Notes: a model not told the origin generated them from the sequence alone. 64,000 nucleotides of DNA from an uncultured Pelagibacteraceae bacterium (GCA_902623975.1 CACNVR010000005.1:1-64000), one strand, 5' to 3'; positions 46,517 through 56,610 are shown, counted from the stretch's first letter. Numbers and translations are program-made.

Positions 46517-48588
46517 GTATTTTTTCTGTTATCAACTAAACTTGCCACTACAGAAGGGTCTGCTAAAGTTGTGGTATCCCCAAGTTTGTCGTGTTCATTA
46601 GCTGCAATTTTTCTTAATATCCTTCTCATAATTTTTCCAGAGCGAGTTTTTGGAAGTCCCGGTGTAAAATGAATTAAATCTGGAGTTGCCAACGGGCCAA
46701 TTTGTTTTCTTACCCAAAGTTTTAAATCTCTTTCTAGATCTCCAGTTTCACTCTCTCCAGCATTCAGTGTTACATAACAGTATAAGCCATTACCTTTTAT
46801 ATCATGTGGGTATCCTACTACTGCGGCTTCAGCTACTTTGGGATGAGCAACAAAAGCACTTTCAATTTCTGCTGTTCCTAAATTATGACCAGAGACTATG
46901 ATAACATCATCAACTCTTCCTGTTATCCAATAGTAGCCGTCTTTATCTCTTCTACATCCATCACCAGTAAAATATTTCCCATCAAATTGTGAAAAATAAG
47001 TGTCTATAAATCTTTGATGATCACCATACACTGTTCTCATTTGCCCAGGCCATGATTGTGCGATACATAGTCTTCCTTCTCCAGCACCTTTTATTTCTTT
47101 ACCATTTTTATCAACCAAGACTGGCTTAATACCATAAAAAGGTTTTGTAGCAGAACCTGGTTTAAGAGGAATAGCTCCTGTCTGAGGTGCTATGAGAATT
47201 CCACCTGTTTCGGTTTGCCACCAAGTGTCAACAATTGGACATTTTGAATTTCCAACAGTTTTAAAATACCACATCCAAGCCTCAGGATTTATTGGTTCAC
47301 CTACAGTTCCTAATAATTTTAAAGATTTTCTTGAGGTTTTATTTACTGGTTTATCGCCTTCTCTCATTAATGCTCTTATTGCAGTGGGGGCTGTGTAAAA
47401 TGTATTTACTTTGAATTTATCCACTATTTGCCACCATCTTGAGCTGTCTGGATAATTTGGTACACCTTCAAACATTATGGTCGTTGCTCCATTTGAGAGC
47501 GGACCATAAATTATATAGCTATGACCAGTGACCCAACCTATATCGGCAGTGCACCAATAGATATCTTTTGGTTTGTAGTTGAAAATATATTGATGTGTCA
47601 TTGATGCATATACCATATATCCACCAGTGGTATGCAAAACACCTTTCGGTTTACCCGTTGATCCAGAAGTATAAAGAATAAATAATGGGTCCTCCGCATT
47701 CATCTCTTCCGGTTCACAATGGTTAGACACATCTTTAATCAAATCATGATACCAAACATCTCTATCACTATTCCAATAAACATAATTTCCTGTCCTTTTA
47801 ACCACGATACATTTTTTTACATTTGGACAACTCGTTAACGCTTCATCCGTCGTAGATTTTAGAGGAATTGTTTTGCCTCCCCTAATCCCTTCATCAGCTG
47901 TAATAATATATTCAGACTCACAATCATTTACTCTGCCAGAAATCGATTCTGCTGAAAAACCACCAAAAATTATTGAGTGAACTGCTCCGATACGTGCACA
48001 TGCTAACATTAAAATTGCAAGCTCAGGTATCATAGTTAGATAGATTGTCACTCTATCTCCTTTTTTTATACCTAATTTTTTTAATCCATTCGCCGCCCTA
48101 GATACTTTTTGATGTAGCTGTTTGTAAGAAATTTTTTGATTATCTTTAGGATCGTCTCCAACCCAAATAATAGCAGTTTTATCTTTTTTATCTTTTAAAT
48201 GCCTATCGATACAATTGGCAGATGCATTTAAAGTTCCATCCTCATACCATTTAATCCTAACTTCATCTTTACTATACTTAACATCTTTAATTTTTTTATA
48301 TGGTTTAATCCAAGTAATTCTTTTTCCCTCTTTTTTCCAGAAAGTATTGTTATTTTTAATCGACTCTGTATATTTTTTTTGGTATTGAGCTTTATTTACT
48401 AGACTACCTTTTATCCAATCAGGTTTAGTTTTAAATATTAATTCAGATTGTGAGGAATTTTCAGTCTGTTTTAATTTTTTTATAACTTTCCTTTTTATAA
48501 CTTTTCTTTTTTTTAAAGACTTTTTCTTAGTACTTTTTTTTCTTTTTTTTGAAGATCGTTTTTTTGATTTTCTTTTCTTTTTTGGCAT
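46513..48588 (-). CDS. acs: acetyl-CoA synthetase with Lys/Arg-rich N-terminal extension
   Basis: A 691-residue AMP-forming acetate-CoA ligase. From about residue 55 it follows the normal enzyme ([36 protein letters not shown]), with the phosphate loop [39 protein letters not shown] and the C-terminal [14 protein letters not shown] carrying the acetylatable Lys. Residues 1-44 form an extra tail almost entirely of Lys, Arg and Ser without any alternative Met, so the extension is part of the frame. It activates acetate imported by the nearby symporter; PatZ/CobB-type control is plausible from the Lys motif. Confidence 0.96.
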   Translation of the reverse strand: MPKKKRKSKKRSSKKRKKSTKKKSLKKRKVIKRKVIKKLKQTENSSQSELIFKTKPDWIKGSLVNKAQYQKKYTESIKNNNTFWKKEGKRITWIKPYKKIKDVKYSKDEVRIKWYEDGTLNASANCIDRHLKDKKDKTAIIWVGDDPKDNQKISYKQLHQKVSRAANGLKKLGIKKGDRVTIYLTMIPELAILMLACARIGAVHSIIFGGFSAESISGRVNDCESEYIITADEGIRGGKTIPLKSTTDEALTSCPNVKKCIVVKRTGNYVYWNSDRDVWYHDLIKDVSNHCEPEEMNAEDPLFILYTSGSTGKPKGVLHTTGGYMVYASMTHQYIFNYKPKDIYWCTADIGWVTGHSYIIYGPLSNGATTIMFEGVPNYPDSSRWWQIVDKFKVNTFYTAPTAIRALMREGDKPVNKTSRKSLKLLGTVGEPINPEAWMWYFKTVGNSKCPIVDTWWQTETGGILIAPQTGAIPLKPGSATKPFYGIKPVLVDKNGKEIKGAGEGRLCIAQSWPGQMRTVYGDHQRFIDTYFSQFDGKYFTGDGCRRDKDGYYWITGRVDDVIIVSGHNLGTAEIESAFVAHPKVAEAAVVGYPHDIKGNGLYCYVTLNAGESETGDLERDLKLWVRKQIGPLATPDLIHFTPGLPKTRSGKIMRRILRKIAANEHDKLGDTTTLADPSVVASLVDNRKNT

Positions 48589-48590
48589 AT

Positions 48591-49010
48591 CTAAATTTTA
48601 CTAGTGTTATTTAAAATTTTCCAGCTTTTAGAGTCAATAGGCATCACCGATAATCGACTTTGTTTAATCAACGATAAATGGCTTAATTCCTTGTTTTTTT
48701 TTATATCTTCAAGTTTAATTGGCTTTTTCAATTTTTTTAAAAATCTTACTTTGACAGAAACAAATCGACCAGTTTTATCTGATTTATCTAAATAGGCTTC
48801 TTTAATGATTTCAACTACCCCAACTATTTCTTTTCCAATGTTTGAGTGATAAAAAAAACATTGATCACCTTTTTTCATAGCCTTTAAATTTTTTGCAGCT
48901 TGATAATTTCTAACACCGTCCCACTCAGCACCTTTAACGCCAGCTTTTTTTTGTTGATCAATTGACCAAACGTCTGGTTCTGATTTTAATAACCAATAAG
49001 ATTTTTTCAT
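48591..49010 (-). CDS. EVE-domain protein
   Basis: A 139-residue protein consisting of one EVE (PUA-like) domain: [58 protein letters not shown] and [17 protein letters not shown] match the family (thymocyte nuclear protein 1 type). EVE domains bind modified bases in DNA or RNA. It stops 3 bp after acs begins on the same strand and follows tsaD by 3 bp, an order also found in other alphaproteobacteria. Confidence 0.94.
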   Translation of the reverse strand: MKKSYWLLKSEPDVWSIDQQKKAGVKGAEWDGVRNYQAAKNLKAMKKGDQCFFYHSNIGKEIVGVVEIIKEAYLDKSDKTGRFVSVKVRFLKKLKKPIKLEDIKKNKELSHLSLIKQSRLSVMPIDSKSWKILNNTSKI

Positions 49011-49013
49011 TAA

Positions 49014-50087
49014 TTATAATTTTACTCCTGCACCTTTAAGAAATATTGCATTTTCATCAAGTGGCCATCTCGGAATTGCTGGATGACTTAGTTCACTAAA
49101 CTCACCTTTTTTAAATTTTTCTAATCCAACCATTGCAATCATTGCTGCATTATCACCACATAACTCTTGCTTAGGAAATATTGGCATAACATCATTTTCT
49201 TTGCAAAGATTGATTAACATTTTTCTTATATTTGAATTTGCAGCAACCCCTCCGGCTACAACAAATTTATCAGCTTTAATCTCGTTTACTTTTTCAAATT
49301 CTTTAAAAGCAATTTGAGTTTTTTTATAAAGTATTTCCTCAATTGTTTTTTGAAAAGATGCTGCAAGATCATACTTATCTTGAGTTGATTTTAAATCTTT
49401 TGAAATTCTAAGCACTGCTGTTTTTAAACCTGCGAATGATAGATTACAGCCACCTTTGTAAAATATTGGTTTTGGTAATTGATATTTTCTAGGATTTCCT
49501 TTAGATGCAAGAATTTCAACTTGTGGGCCTCCAGGAAACTCTATACCTAAAATTTTTGCTGTCTTATCAAATGCTTCCCCTAAAGCATCATCTATTGTTG
49601 TTCCAAGTCTTTTATACTTTCCTAATCCCTCTACACTTAAATATTGAGAGTGCCCACCTGATATTAATAAAAGAAGATATGGATAATCTAGTTTACAATT
49701 AAGTTTTGGACTCAGAGCATGACCCTCTAAATGATTGACAGCTATAAAAGGTTTATTAAGTGATATAGACAAAGCCTTACCAAAACTGAGTCCTACTGAA
49801 AGACAAACAATTAATCCAGGTCCAGCGGTAGATGCTATTGCATCTATATTTTTAATTTGAATACCACTATCTTTTATTGCTTTTTCAACTATTAAATCAA
49901 TTTTTTCAATATGTGATCGAGCTGCTAATTCAGGCACTACTCCTCCAAATTCTTTATGTACATCAATCTGACTTGATATGATATTAGATAGAATAATCGG
50001 AATATTTTGCTCATTTTGAGTAATAACTGATGCAGCGGTTTCATCGCAGCTAGACTCAATACCAAGAATTAAAGGCTTTTTGTTCAT
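49014..50087 (-). CDS. tsaD: tRNA N6-adenosine threonylcarbamoyltransferase
   Basis: A 357-residue Kae1/TsaD ASKHA-fold enzyme of t6A37 tRNA modification. LGIESSCDETAASV, the metal-binding NHLEGH, LLLISGGHSQYL, TIDDALGEAFDKTAK and VAGGVAANSNIR follow in the normal order. Length is slightly above the usual 340. It is divergent from hemC with 53 bp between starts. Confidence 0.98.
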   Translation of the reverse strand: MNKKPLILGIESSCDETAASVITQNEQNIPIILSNIISSQIDVHKEFGGVVPELAARSHIEKIDLIVEKAIKDSGIQIKNIDAIASTAGPGLIVCLSVGLSFGKALSISLNKPFIAVNHLEGHALSPKLNCKLDYPYLLLLISGGHSQYLSVEGLGKYKRLGTTIDDALGEAFDKTAKILGIEFPGGPQVEILASKGNPRKYQLPKPIFYKGGCNLSFAGLKTAVLRISKDLKSTQDKYDLAASFQKTIEEILYKKTQIAFKEFEKVNEIKADKFVVAGGVAANSNIRKMLINLCKENDVMPIFPKQELCGDNAAMIAMVGLEKFKKGEFSELSHPAIPRWPLDENAIFLKGAGVKL

Positions 50088-50140
50088 TCAAATAGTTTTT
50101 ATAAATAGTACAATCTTTATACAAGAAACATAAAGTTTTA

Positions 50141-51061
50141 ATGAAAAAAAAAATAATTATTGGTTCAAGGGGAAGCAAATTAGCTTTGATTTATGCAAAA
50201 AAAGCTAGAGAAGAATTGTTTAAATATTTAGATGATTACAATGATACCCAAATCATAATAAAAGAAATTGTTACAACAGGCGATGAGGTTAAGGATAAAA
50301 GACTATCTGACCTGGGTGGAAAAGGATTATTTTCAAAAAATATAGAAAATGAATTAATTGAAAAAAAAATTGATATTGCCATTCATGCTTTAAAAGATAT
50401 GCCAGCAGTAGAAACTAAAGGATTAATAACTGATTGTTTTTTAAAAAGAAATGATCCTAGAGAGATTTTAATTAGTTCTCAAAATAAAAAATTGGATGAG
50501 TTAGAAAAAGACTCAATTATTGGAACCTCATCATTCAGAAGAGAATTTCAGTTAAAAAAATTAAGAAAAGATCTTAATTATAAATTAATTAGAGGTAATG
50601 TTGACACTCGTATTAACAAATTAAAAGACGGAAAATATGATGCGATACTACTTGCTGGTGCAGGAATAAAATCTTTAGATTTAGAAAATAAAATATCCCA
50701 ATTTTTTTCAACTTCAGAGATAATACCTAGTGCTGGTCAAGGAATAATAGCTTTACAATGTAGGGAAAGTGATAATGAAATGATCGAATTATTAAAAAAA
50801 ATTAATCATAAACATACTCATTTTTGTGCTTTAGCTGAAAGGAATGTTTTGAAAATTTTAGAGGGAGATTGTGAAACTGCAGTAGGTGTTCATGCGAAAA
50901 TAAATAATAATGAAATAGAGTTAGATGCTGAACTTTTTTCGTTAGATGGTACAAAAAGATATAATGAAAAAAAAATTGGTGCAATCGATTCAGCTGGGAA
51001 ATTAGGGCGGGAAGTTGGAATAAATTTAAAAAAAAGATCTAACGATTTATATAAAAAATGA
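50141..51061 (+). CDS. hemC: porphobilinogen deaminase (hydroxymethylbilane synthase)
   Basis: A 306-residue enzyme polymerising four porphobilinogens. IIGSRGSKLALIYA, DLGGKGLFSKNIE, HALKDMPA, GTSSFRRE, LIRGNVDTRINKL, PSAGQGIIALQ and the dipyrromethane-cofactor Cys in EGDCETAVG (Cys244) are all present. It is followed after 1 bp by hemD. Confidence 0.98.
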   Translation: MKKKIIIGSRGSKLALIYAKKAREELFKYLDDYNDTQIIIKEIVTTGDEVKDKRLSDLGGKGLFSKNIENELIEKKIDIAIHALKDMPAVETKGLITDCFLKRNDPREILISSQNKKLDELEKDSIIGTSSFRREFQLKKLRKDLNYKLIRGNVDTRINKLKDGKYDAILLAGAGIKSLDLENKISQFFSTSEIIPSAGQGIIALQCRESDNEMIELLKKINHKHTHFCALAERNVLKILEGDCETAVGVHAKINNNEIELDAELFSLDGTKRYNEKKIGAIDSAGKLGREVGINLKKRSNDLYKK

Positions 51062-51062
51062 T

Positions 51063-51761
51063 ATGCATATTTTATTAACACGACCTTTAGAAGATTGTTC
51101 TGAAATGATTTTAAAATTAAAAAATTTAGGCCATCAAATTTCACACTTACCACTTTTAAAGGTAGAAGCTGTTCAGTATGAAAAAATTAATTTAACTGAT
51201 TTTAATGCAATAATTTTTACCAGCGCTAATGCTATTAAGCATCTTAATTCAAAAGATTTCGATAAAGATATTCCTTGTTTTTGTGTAGGTAATGCAACAG
51301 AGAAAAAAGCAAGAAGTACAGGATTTCAGAATGTTTTTACGGCAGATGGAAATGTTTCTAATTTAAAAGAAATAATTTTCCAAAATTTTAACTCATCAGA
51401 TGGAAGGATTCTTTACATAAGTGGAGAACTTCTATCTAGCGACTTGGACAATCAACTAATTAAAGAGGGCTATAAGTTAAAAAGAATTATTAATTATAAA
51501 ACTATACATAATGAAATATTTGATGAAAAATTTGTTGAAAAACTAAAATTACAGATTCCTGATATAGTGTATGTTTACTCTCAAAATTCAGCTGTAAGTT
51601 TTTTGAATTTTATAAAGAATTATCAATCAGAGAGCTTATGGATGAATACGAATTTAATGTGTATTGGTGAAAAAACATCATCTATATTAAATGAGATTAA
51701 ATGGAAAAAAATATTTCTTTTTAATCCTGGTGAAGAGGAGTTTTTGTTATATAAAATTTGA
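51063..51761 (+). CDS. hemD: uroporphyrinogen-III synthase
   Basis: A 232-residue two-lobed protein with the weakly conserved HemD pattern: ILLTRPLEDCSEMILKLKNLGHQISHLPLL at the N-terminus, DFNAIIFTSANAIKHL, FCVGNATEKKARSTGFQNV, ILYISGELLSSDLDNQL and VYVYSQNSAVSFLNF. It cyclises hydroxymethylbilane. Sequence conservation in HemD is always low, so the position after hemC carries much of the weight. It overlaps the TTG of the next frame but not its preferred ATG. Confidence 0.92.
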   Translation: MHILLTRPLEDCSEMILKLKNLGHQISHLPLLKVEAVQYEKINLTDFNAIIFTSANAIKHLNSKDFDKDIPCFCVGNATEKKARSTGFQNVFTADGNVSNLKEIIFQNFNSSDGRILYISGELLSSDLDNQLIKEGYKLKRIINYKTIHNEIFDEKFVEKLKLQIPDIVYVYSQNSAVSFLNFIKNYQSESLWMNTNLMCIGEKTSSILNEIKWKKIFLFNPGEEEFLLYKI

Positions 51762-51763
51762 TT

Positions 51764-52849
51764 ATGGAGATGTTAAAAAATTTTTCAGAAATATTTTTAT
51801 CAGTATGGAATAAAGGTATTTTAGGTGTAGATATTTTTCAAATATTAATTGGTATAGGAATTTTTTTAATATTTCTTATTTTTAGAGGATTGATAAGTAA
51901 ATTGATAATCAAAAAATTAGAGGTAATATCAAAAAGAACTACAAATAAATTAGATGACACATTTGTAAGTTCACTTGTAGGTCCTGCAAGGTTTATTCCA
52001 ATTGTTTTAGGTTTTTTTATTGCAAGTTATTATATGACATTCTCTTCTGAAGGAAGAGAAATAGTTGATACAATTAATAGAACTTTAATTACAATTTTAA
52101 TTTTTTGGGTCATCCACCAAATTATAGAACCAGTCTCATATATTTTGAGTGGTCTTGATAAGCTCTTAACTAGAGAATTAATTGGTTGGATCATAAAATC
52201 ATTAAAAATACTAATATTTATTTTAGGTTTAGCTGCTGTTTTAGAGTTATGGGGAATAAAAATCGGGCCAATAATTGCAGGGCTAGGTTTATTTGGTGTT
52301 GCGGTAGCATTAGGTGCTCAAGATTTATTTAAAAATTTAATTTCAGGAATTTTAGTACTAGTTGAAAAAAGATTTAAAATTGGTGATTGGATTTTAGTAG
52401 ATGGAATAATAGAGGGCATTGTCGAAAAAATTGGTTTTAGATCAACCACAATAAGAAAATTTGACAAATCTTTGGCGATTATTCCTAATTTTCAGTTTGC
52501 TGAAAATGCAGTTATTAATGTTAGCGAAACATCTAATTGGTTAATTAGCTGGATAATAACCCTTCAATACGATACCACAGTTGATCAATTAAAGATTATA
52601 AGAGATCAAATAGAAAATCATATAAATAAAAGCGAAGATTTCAATACTAGCATTGGAGTTGCGGTGCGCGTTGATAAATTTTCTGATAGTTCAATAGACA
52701 TGTACGTAAGATGTTTCACAAAAACAGATAGTTGGAATGAATGGTTGTCAGTAAAAGAACGTTTAGCCATAGCAATAAAACAGATAGTCGAAAAAAATAA
52801 GGCCTCTTTTGCTTTTCCAAGTACATCTATCTATGTAGAAAAAAAATGA
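51764..52849 (+). CDS. small-conductance mechanosensitive channel (MscS family)
   Basis: A 361-residue membrane protein with about five hydrophobic segments. The pore helix GIKIGPIIAGLGLFGVAVALGAQDLFKNLISGILVL has the Gly/Ala-rich TM3 of MscS, followed by the beta domain VEKRFKIGDWILVDGIIEGIVEKIGFRSTTIRKFDKSLAIIPN and a C-terminal alpha/beta cap. It releases solutes on osmotic downshock. ATG at 51764 is preferred to the earlier TTG overlapping hemD. It overlaps the YggT gene by 4 bp. Confidence 0.93.
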   Translation: MEMLKNFSEIFLSVWNKGILGVDIFQILIGIGIFLIFLIFRGLISKLIIKKLEVISKRTTNKLDDTFVSSLVGPARFIPIVLGFFIASYYMTFSSEGREIVDTINRTLITILIFWVIHQIIEPVSYILSGLDKLLTRELIGWIIKSLKILIFILGLAAVLELWGIKIGPIIAGLGLFGVAVALGAQDLFKNLISGILVLVEKRFKIGDWILVDGIIEGIVEKIGFRSTTIRKFDKSLAIIPNFQFAENAVINVSETSNWLISWIITLQYDTTVDQLKIIRDQIENHINKSEDFNTSIGVAVRVDKFSDSSIDMYVRCFTKTDSWNEWLSVKERLAIAIKQIVEKNKASFAFPSTSIYVEKK

Positions 52850-53136
52850 TTGCTATCTTTTATTTGGTTTTACAATTATTAAAACTTTATTCTTATGTAG
52901 TTATCGCAAATGTTATTATAAGTTGGCTAATTGCTTTTAATATTTTGAATACTCAAAATAGATTTGTGTATGTAATTTTAGATTTTACTTATAGACTTAC
53001 GGAGCCTTTTTTAAACAGAATAAGAAGATTTCTTCCCAATTTAGGTCCTTTAGATATATCACCAATAATTTTACTTCTATTGATTTGGTTCATAGAAATG
53101 TGTATGAAGCTCTACATTGCACCAATGATATTTTAA
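52846..53136 (+). CDS. YggT family membrane protein
   Basis: A 96-residue protein with two helices: LKLYSYVVIANVIISWLIAFN, then YRLTEPFLNRIRRFLPNLGPLDISPIILLLLIWFIEM, the exact YggT signature (TEP.L.PIRR..P..G.lDiSPI). Function is unknown; homologues are linked to osmotic stress and plastid membrane organisation. Overlap with the MscS gene by 4 bp suggests coupled expression. Confidence 0.94.
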   Translation: MIAIFYLVLQLLKLYSYVVIANVIISWLIAFNILNTQNRFVYVILDFTYRLTEPFLNRIRRFLPNLGPLDISPIILLLLIWFIEMCMKLYIAPMIF

Positions 53137-53142
53137 AAATAT

Positions 53143-53988
53143 ATGATTTTAATTGATGGAAAAAAAGAGGCTGCACTTCTAAGAGAAGAGCTTAAAAAGG
53201 AAGTTTCAAGCTTGAAAACAAAATATAATAAAGTTCCTGGGTTAACTGTAATTTTAGTTGGTGATTTAACTCCGAGTCAAATTTATGTTCGAAATAAAGA
53301 AAAATCAGCAAATGAAGTTGGTCTTAAATCAGAGGTTATTAAATATCCTAATAATGTAGAGGAAAAAATTGTTTTAGATAAAATTAAAGAATTGAATAAA
53401 GATATTTCAGTCTCGGGTATTTTGGTACAATTGCCTCTTCCAAAACATATAGATAAACAAAAAGTTATTGAGACCATTGATCCTTCTAAAGATGTAGACG
53501 GTTTTCATCCTATGAATGTAGGAAATCTTTCATCAGGGTATGAAAGTTCAGTCCCATGCACACCATTAGGATGCTATCTTTTAATTAAAAAAATAGAGCC
53601 AAATTTAAGTGGAAAGAAGGCAGTAGTAGTTGGTAGGTCTAATTTAAATGGCAAACCAATGACACAACTTTTATTAAAAGAAAATTGTACAGTTACAATT
53701 ACTCATTCAAGAACTAAGGATTTGAAAGCAGAATGTTTAGGGGCTGACATAATTATTGCAGCAGTTGGTATACCAGAGCTAGTTAAGGGAGATTGGGTAA
53801 AAAAGGATACAATTGTAATAGATGTAGGTATCAATAAAACAGACAAAGGGATAGTAGGCGATGTTGCATTTGAAGAGGTTTCAAAAAATGCTAAAGCATT
53901 AACACCAGTTCCTGGTGGTGTAGGACCGATGACTATTGCGTGTTTACTTAAAAATACGATTGACTGTTTCAAAAGATCGCAAATTTAA
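53143..53988 (+). CDS. folD: methylenetetrahydrofolate dehydrogenase / cyclohydrolase
   Basis: A 281-residue bifunctional enzyme interconverting 5,10-methylene-, methenyl- and 10-formyl-THF. YVRNKEKSANEVG (catalytic Lys region), GILVQLPLPKH, KDVDGFHPMNVG, VVGRSNLNGKPM (NADP site) and TPVPGGVGPMT match. It starts 6 bp after yggT. Confidence 0.98.
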   Translation: MILIDGKKEAALLREELKKEVSSLKTKYNKVPGLTVILVGDLTPSQIYVRNKEKSANEVGLKSEVIKYPNNVEEKIVLDKIKELNKDISVSGILVQLPLPKHIDKQKVIETIDPSKDVDGFHPMNVGNLSSGYESSVPCTPLGCYLLIKKIEPNLSGKKAVVVGRSNLNGKPMTQLLLKENCTVTITHSRTKDLKAECLGADIIIAAVGIPELVKGDWVKKDTIVIDVGINKTDKGIVGDVAFEEVSKNAKALTPVPGGVGPMTIACLLKNTIDCFKRSQI

Positions 53989-54025
53989 TATTTAATCCAT
54001 TTAACAATCTTTGATAAGTTAGGTT

Positions 54026-54229
54026 ATGAAAAAACCTAAGTATCCTTATAGAATAGCAATCCTTATGGCTATACTTACAATTCCTCCAATAGGGGCAACA
54101 CAATTAGGTTGGTACTTTTATGATCAACAAACTGGATTTGATTATGGTATGATCGTAGGAACATTTTCAGTCATATTTGCTGCATGGCTCATGTATGAAA
54201 AAAATTGGAGAGAGGAAGATGAGGATTAA
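54026..54229 (+). CDS. small membrane protein, unknown
   Basis: A 67-residue protein with two hydrophobic segments, YRIAILMAILTIPPIGATQLGW and MIVGTFSVIFAAWLMYE, and an acidic C-terminal tail (WREEDED). I do not recognise it. It is followed after 3 bp by another small membrane protein, so the two probably form a unit. Confidence 0.7.
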   Translation: MKKPKYPYRIAILMAILTIPPIGATQLGWYFYDQQTGFDYGMIVGTFSVIFAAWLMYEKNWREEDED

Positions 54230-54232
54230 TTA

Positions 54233-54496
54233 ATGGAAAAAATTATTTTTTTTGGTTTAGTAATTCCAATTCTTGGGTTTGTTTTATATTTAGGGGCTAC
54301 AGCTATAATGAAAGGCTTTAGTGCTAAAAGTGCAAACAAAGCAAATGAAAATATTTCGACAGAAAATTCATCAGAAACTTCCATAGATGAAAATAAACTC
54401 AGTGATGAAATTGAGAAATTAAATCAACTTTTAAATGATGGGATCTTAACGCAAGAAGAATTTGAAAAAGCGAAAAAAAAACTATTAGATAATTAA
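54233..54496 (+). CDS. SHOCT-domain small membrane protein
   Basis: An 87-residue protein with one N-terminal helix (IIFFGLVIPILGFVLYLGATAIM), a Ser/Asn/Glu-rich linker and a C-terminal SHOCT motif (LSDEIEKLNQLLNDGILTQEEFEKAKKKLL). SHOCT segments are short oligomerisation or interaction tails found on many membrane proteins; function is unknown. Its stop overlaps the convergent metallo-hydrolase stop at TTAA (54493-54496). Confidence 0.8.
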   Translation: MEKIIFFGLVIPILGFVLYLGATAIMKGFSAKSANKANENISTENSSETSIDENKLSDEIEKLNQLLNDGILTQEEFEKAKKKLLDN

Positions 54497-55566
54497 TTGT
54501 AATTAAGTAGTTTTTTTAATGATCCAAACTCACCAATTTTATAAATAATTGCATCTTCTTTTTTGAAACCATATCTTTCTGCATTGGCTTTAAATCTTAC
54601 AGGAGGTTCCATAATTGGTTCTAATGAAAGAACGAAAGTTCCCCAGTGCATTCCAATTACTTTTTTGCTTTTTAAATTCTTAGCAATTTCTAAAGCTTCC
54701 TCGGGATTAGTATGATAAACTGATTTATCTTTGTAGGGTAATATTGGGTAAAAATTATAGGCTCCTATATTTATAAATGTTAAATCAATCGGTCCATATT
54801 TACTACCTATATCTTTATAGACATCTCCAATTCCAGTATCACATGTAAATAAAATTTTTTTTCCATTGTATTCAATCAAAAAATTTCCCCATAATGATTT
54901 ATTTGTATCTGTTAAACTTCTTTTTGACCAGTGAACGGCAGGTAAAAATGTAACTTTCAAATTATCTTTAATTTTAATTTCATCGTACCAATCCATTTCG
55001 TTAACATCTTTGTATTTTCTAAAATATTTACTAAGTTTAAGTGGGAGTAAAACTTTTGCATTTTTATAAGGAAATCTTCTAATAGTAGACATGTCTTGAT
55101 GATCGTAATGGTTATGAGTTAGTAAAAATAAATCAATTTTTGGAATTTCGTTAAGTTTTAAAGCCGGTTCCGTAAATCTATCCGGTCCAAAAATTAATGG
55201 GCCTGCATTTTTTGAAAATACAGGATCCGTAATTATTGTCGTGTCTCCAAGCTTTATTAAAAAAGTAGCATGACCTATCCAGGCTACATAATCGTCTTCC
55301 TGGTATTTTTTTAGATCTGATAAAACTTTTTCTTTTTCAACAACGTGCTCTTTTGGAACTGTCATATCAAGTTTCTTTTTTTCCTGGTTAAATATTTTGT
55401 AAGACCATTTTACATTAGGGTCTCTCTTAGGCGAACCTTCTGGGTTTCTAAAAGTTCCGTCTGGTAGATGATGATAAGGTTTTTCCATCGCAATACTTAA
55501 ACAATTATAAAAAAAAATTCCAACTAAAATTAATGAAATACTAATTAACTTTTTTCCATCAACCAC
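54493..55566 (-). CDS. MBL-fold metal-dependent hydrolase (UlaG/NAPE-PLD-like)
   Basis: A 357-residue metallo-beta-lactamase-fold protein. A hydrophobic N-terminus (LISISLILVGIFFYNCLSIA) suggests export; then AWIGHATFLIKLGDTTIITDPVFS, the metal motif LTHNHYDHQD, VHWSKRS, FTCDTGIG and IGMHWGTF give the metal ligands in order. Related proteins cleave phosphodiesters or lactones; the substrate is unknown. The start is a GTG at 55566, overlapping the upstream sugar dehydrogenase end by 22 bp, and there is no closer ATG before the signal-like segment. Confidence 0.85.
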   Translation of the reverse strand: MVDGKKLISISLILVGIFFYNCLSIAMEKPYHHLPDGTFRNPEGSPKRDPNVKWSYKIFNQEKKKLDMTVPKEHVVEKEKVLSDLKKYQEDDYVAWIGHATFLIKLGDTTIITDPVFSKNAGPLIFGPDRFTEPALKLNEIPKIDLFLLTHNHYDHQDMSTIRRFPYKNAKVLLPLKLSKYFRKYKDVNEMDWYDEIKIKDNLKVTFLPAVHWSKRSLTDTNKSLWGNFLIEYNGKKILFTCDTGIGDVYKDIGSKYGPIDLTFINIGAYNFYPILPYKDKSVYHTNPEEALEIAKNLKSKKVIGMHWGTFVLSLEPIMEPPVRFKANAERYGFKKEDAIIYKIGEFGSLKKLLNYN

Positions 55567-56609
55567 AAATTATCTCCTCCTAAAAAATAAATTTTACCAG
55601 TATTTGGATGAACCTGTATATCTCTTATTCTTCCAATTTTATCTTTAAAAATAATCTTCTCTTTTACATTTGATAGGTCAGTAAATATCAATTTCCTAAG
55701 AGATTGATCTTTAAGAGAAGTAATTAATGCATGTCCATTCCATTCGCTAAATTCTTTACCTTTATAAATAGTTATTGCACTTGTTGCTATTGATGGTACC
55801 CAATATTGTATTGCTTTTGTAAAACCTGGCTTCCATTTAGGGCCAATAGGAATACCTGAATAATTTTTTCCACCCCATCCTAAAATTTTCCATCCATAAT
55901 TTTCTCCTTTTTTTACCTCACCAAACCAATCACCTCCTCTGGCTCCGTGGTTGCTCATATAAATTTTTCCATCAAATGGAGATAAAGTGAGGCCTTGTGG
56001 ATTTCTAACTCCAATTTGATAAATTTCTGGTAGCCAATCTGGTTTATCTATAAATTTGGGATTGTCTTTAGGAATACTTCCATCAATATTTATCCTGATA
56101 ATACTTCCAGGATGTTTTGTAGGATCTTGAGCAATCATACCTTGTCCTCTTTCGCCCGCAGACGCGAAAAGATGATTATCATCAATCGCTAACCTTGATC
56201 CAAAATGATATCCAGAGTCGATAGGAGGTTTTGCTTGAAAAATATTTTTGAATATCAGATTTTTTTTATTAAATTTACCTTTAGCTATTGATGTACTTGT
56301 TTTTCGATCACCTTTATTTTCTGTATAAGAAATATAAACAAAATTGTCCTTAAAAAGGATATCTAACAAACCTCCTTGACCATGTTCTAAATAATTAAGA
56401 TTGTGATTTATTTCTAAAACTTCTCTTGAGTTAAGATTGATTAATTTTATTTTTCCGCTTTTTTCTGTAATCAACAGTTCATTAGAATTAATAAATGTAG
56501 AGCCCCATGGATCATTCAAATGAACGATCTTCTTGAAATTTAAATCATCGGCAAATGAGATATTTATAGAAATTAAATATACAAATATTGAAATAAAAAA
56601 TATTTTCAC
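55545..56609 (-). CDS. soluble PQQ-dependent sugar dehydrogenase (YliI/Asd-like)
   Basis: A 354-residue secreted beta-propeller. The GTG at 56609, 1 bp after the SDR stop, starts a signal peptide KIFFISIFVYLISINISFA followed by mature DDLNFKKIVHL. GQGGLLDILF, SGYHFGSRLAIDD, GSIIRINIDGSIPKDNPKF, IYQIGVRNPQGLTL, HGARGGDWFGEVKKGENYGWK and ATSAITIYKG are the soluble glucose/aldose dehydrogenase signatures. It would oxidise sugars in the periplasm with PQQ. No pqq genes are in the window. A longer frame upstream lies in the SDR gene and is rejected. Confidence 0.88.
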   Translation of the reverse strand: MKIFFISIFVYLISINISFADDLNFKKIVHLNDPWGSTFINSNELLITEKSGKIKLINLNSREVLEINHNLNYLEHGQGGLLDILFKDNFVYISYTENKGDRKTSTSIAKGKFNKKNLIFKNIFQAKPPIDSGYHFGSRLAIDDNHLFASAGERGQGMIAQDPTKHPGSIIRINIDGSIPKDNPKFIDKPDWLPEIYQIGVRNPQGLTLSPFDGKIYMSNHGARGGDWFGEVKKGENYGWKILGWGGKNYSGIPIGPKWKPGFTKAIQYWVPSIATSAITIYKGKEFSEWNGHALITSLKDQSLRKLIFTDLSNVKEKIIFKDKIGRIRDIQVHPNTGKIYFLGGDNLWLMEKS

Positions 56610-56610
56610 T

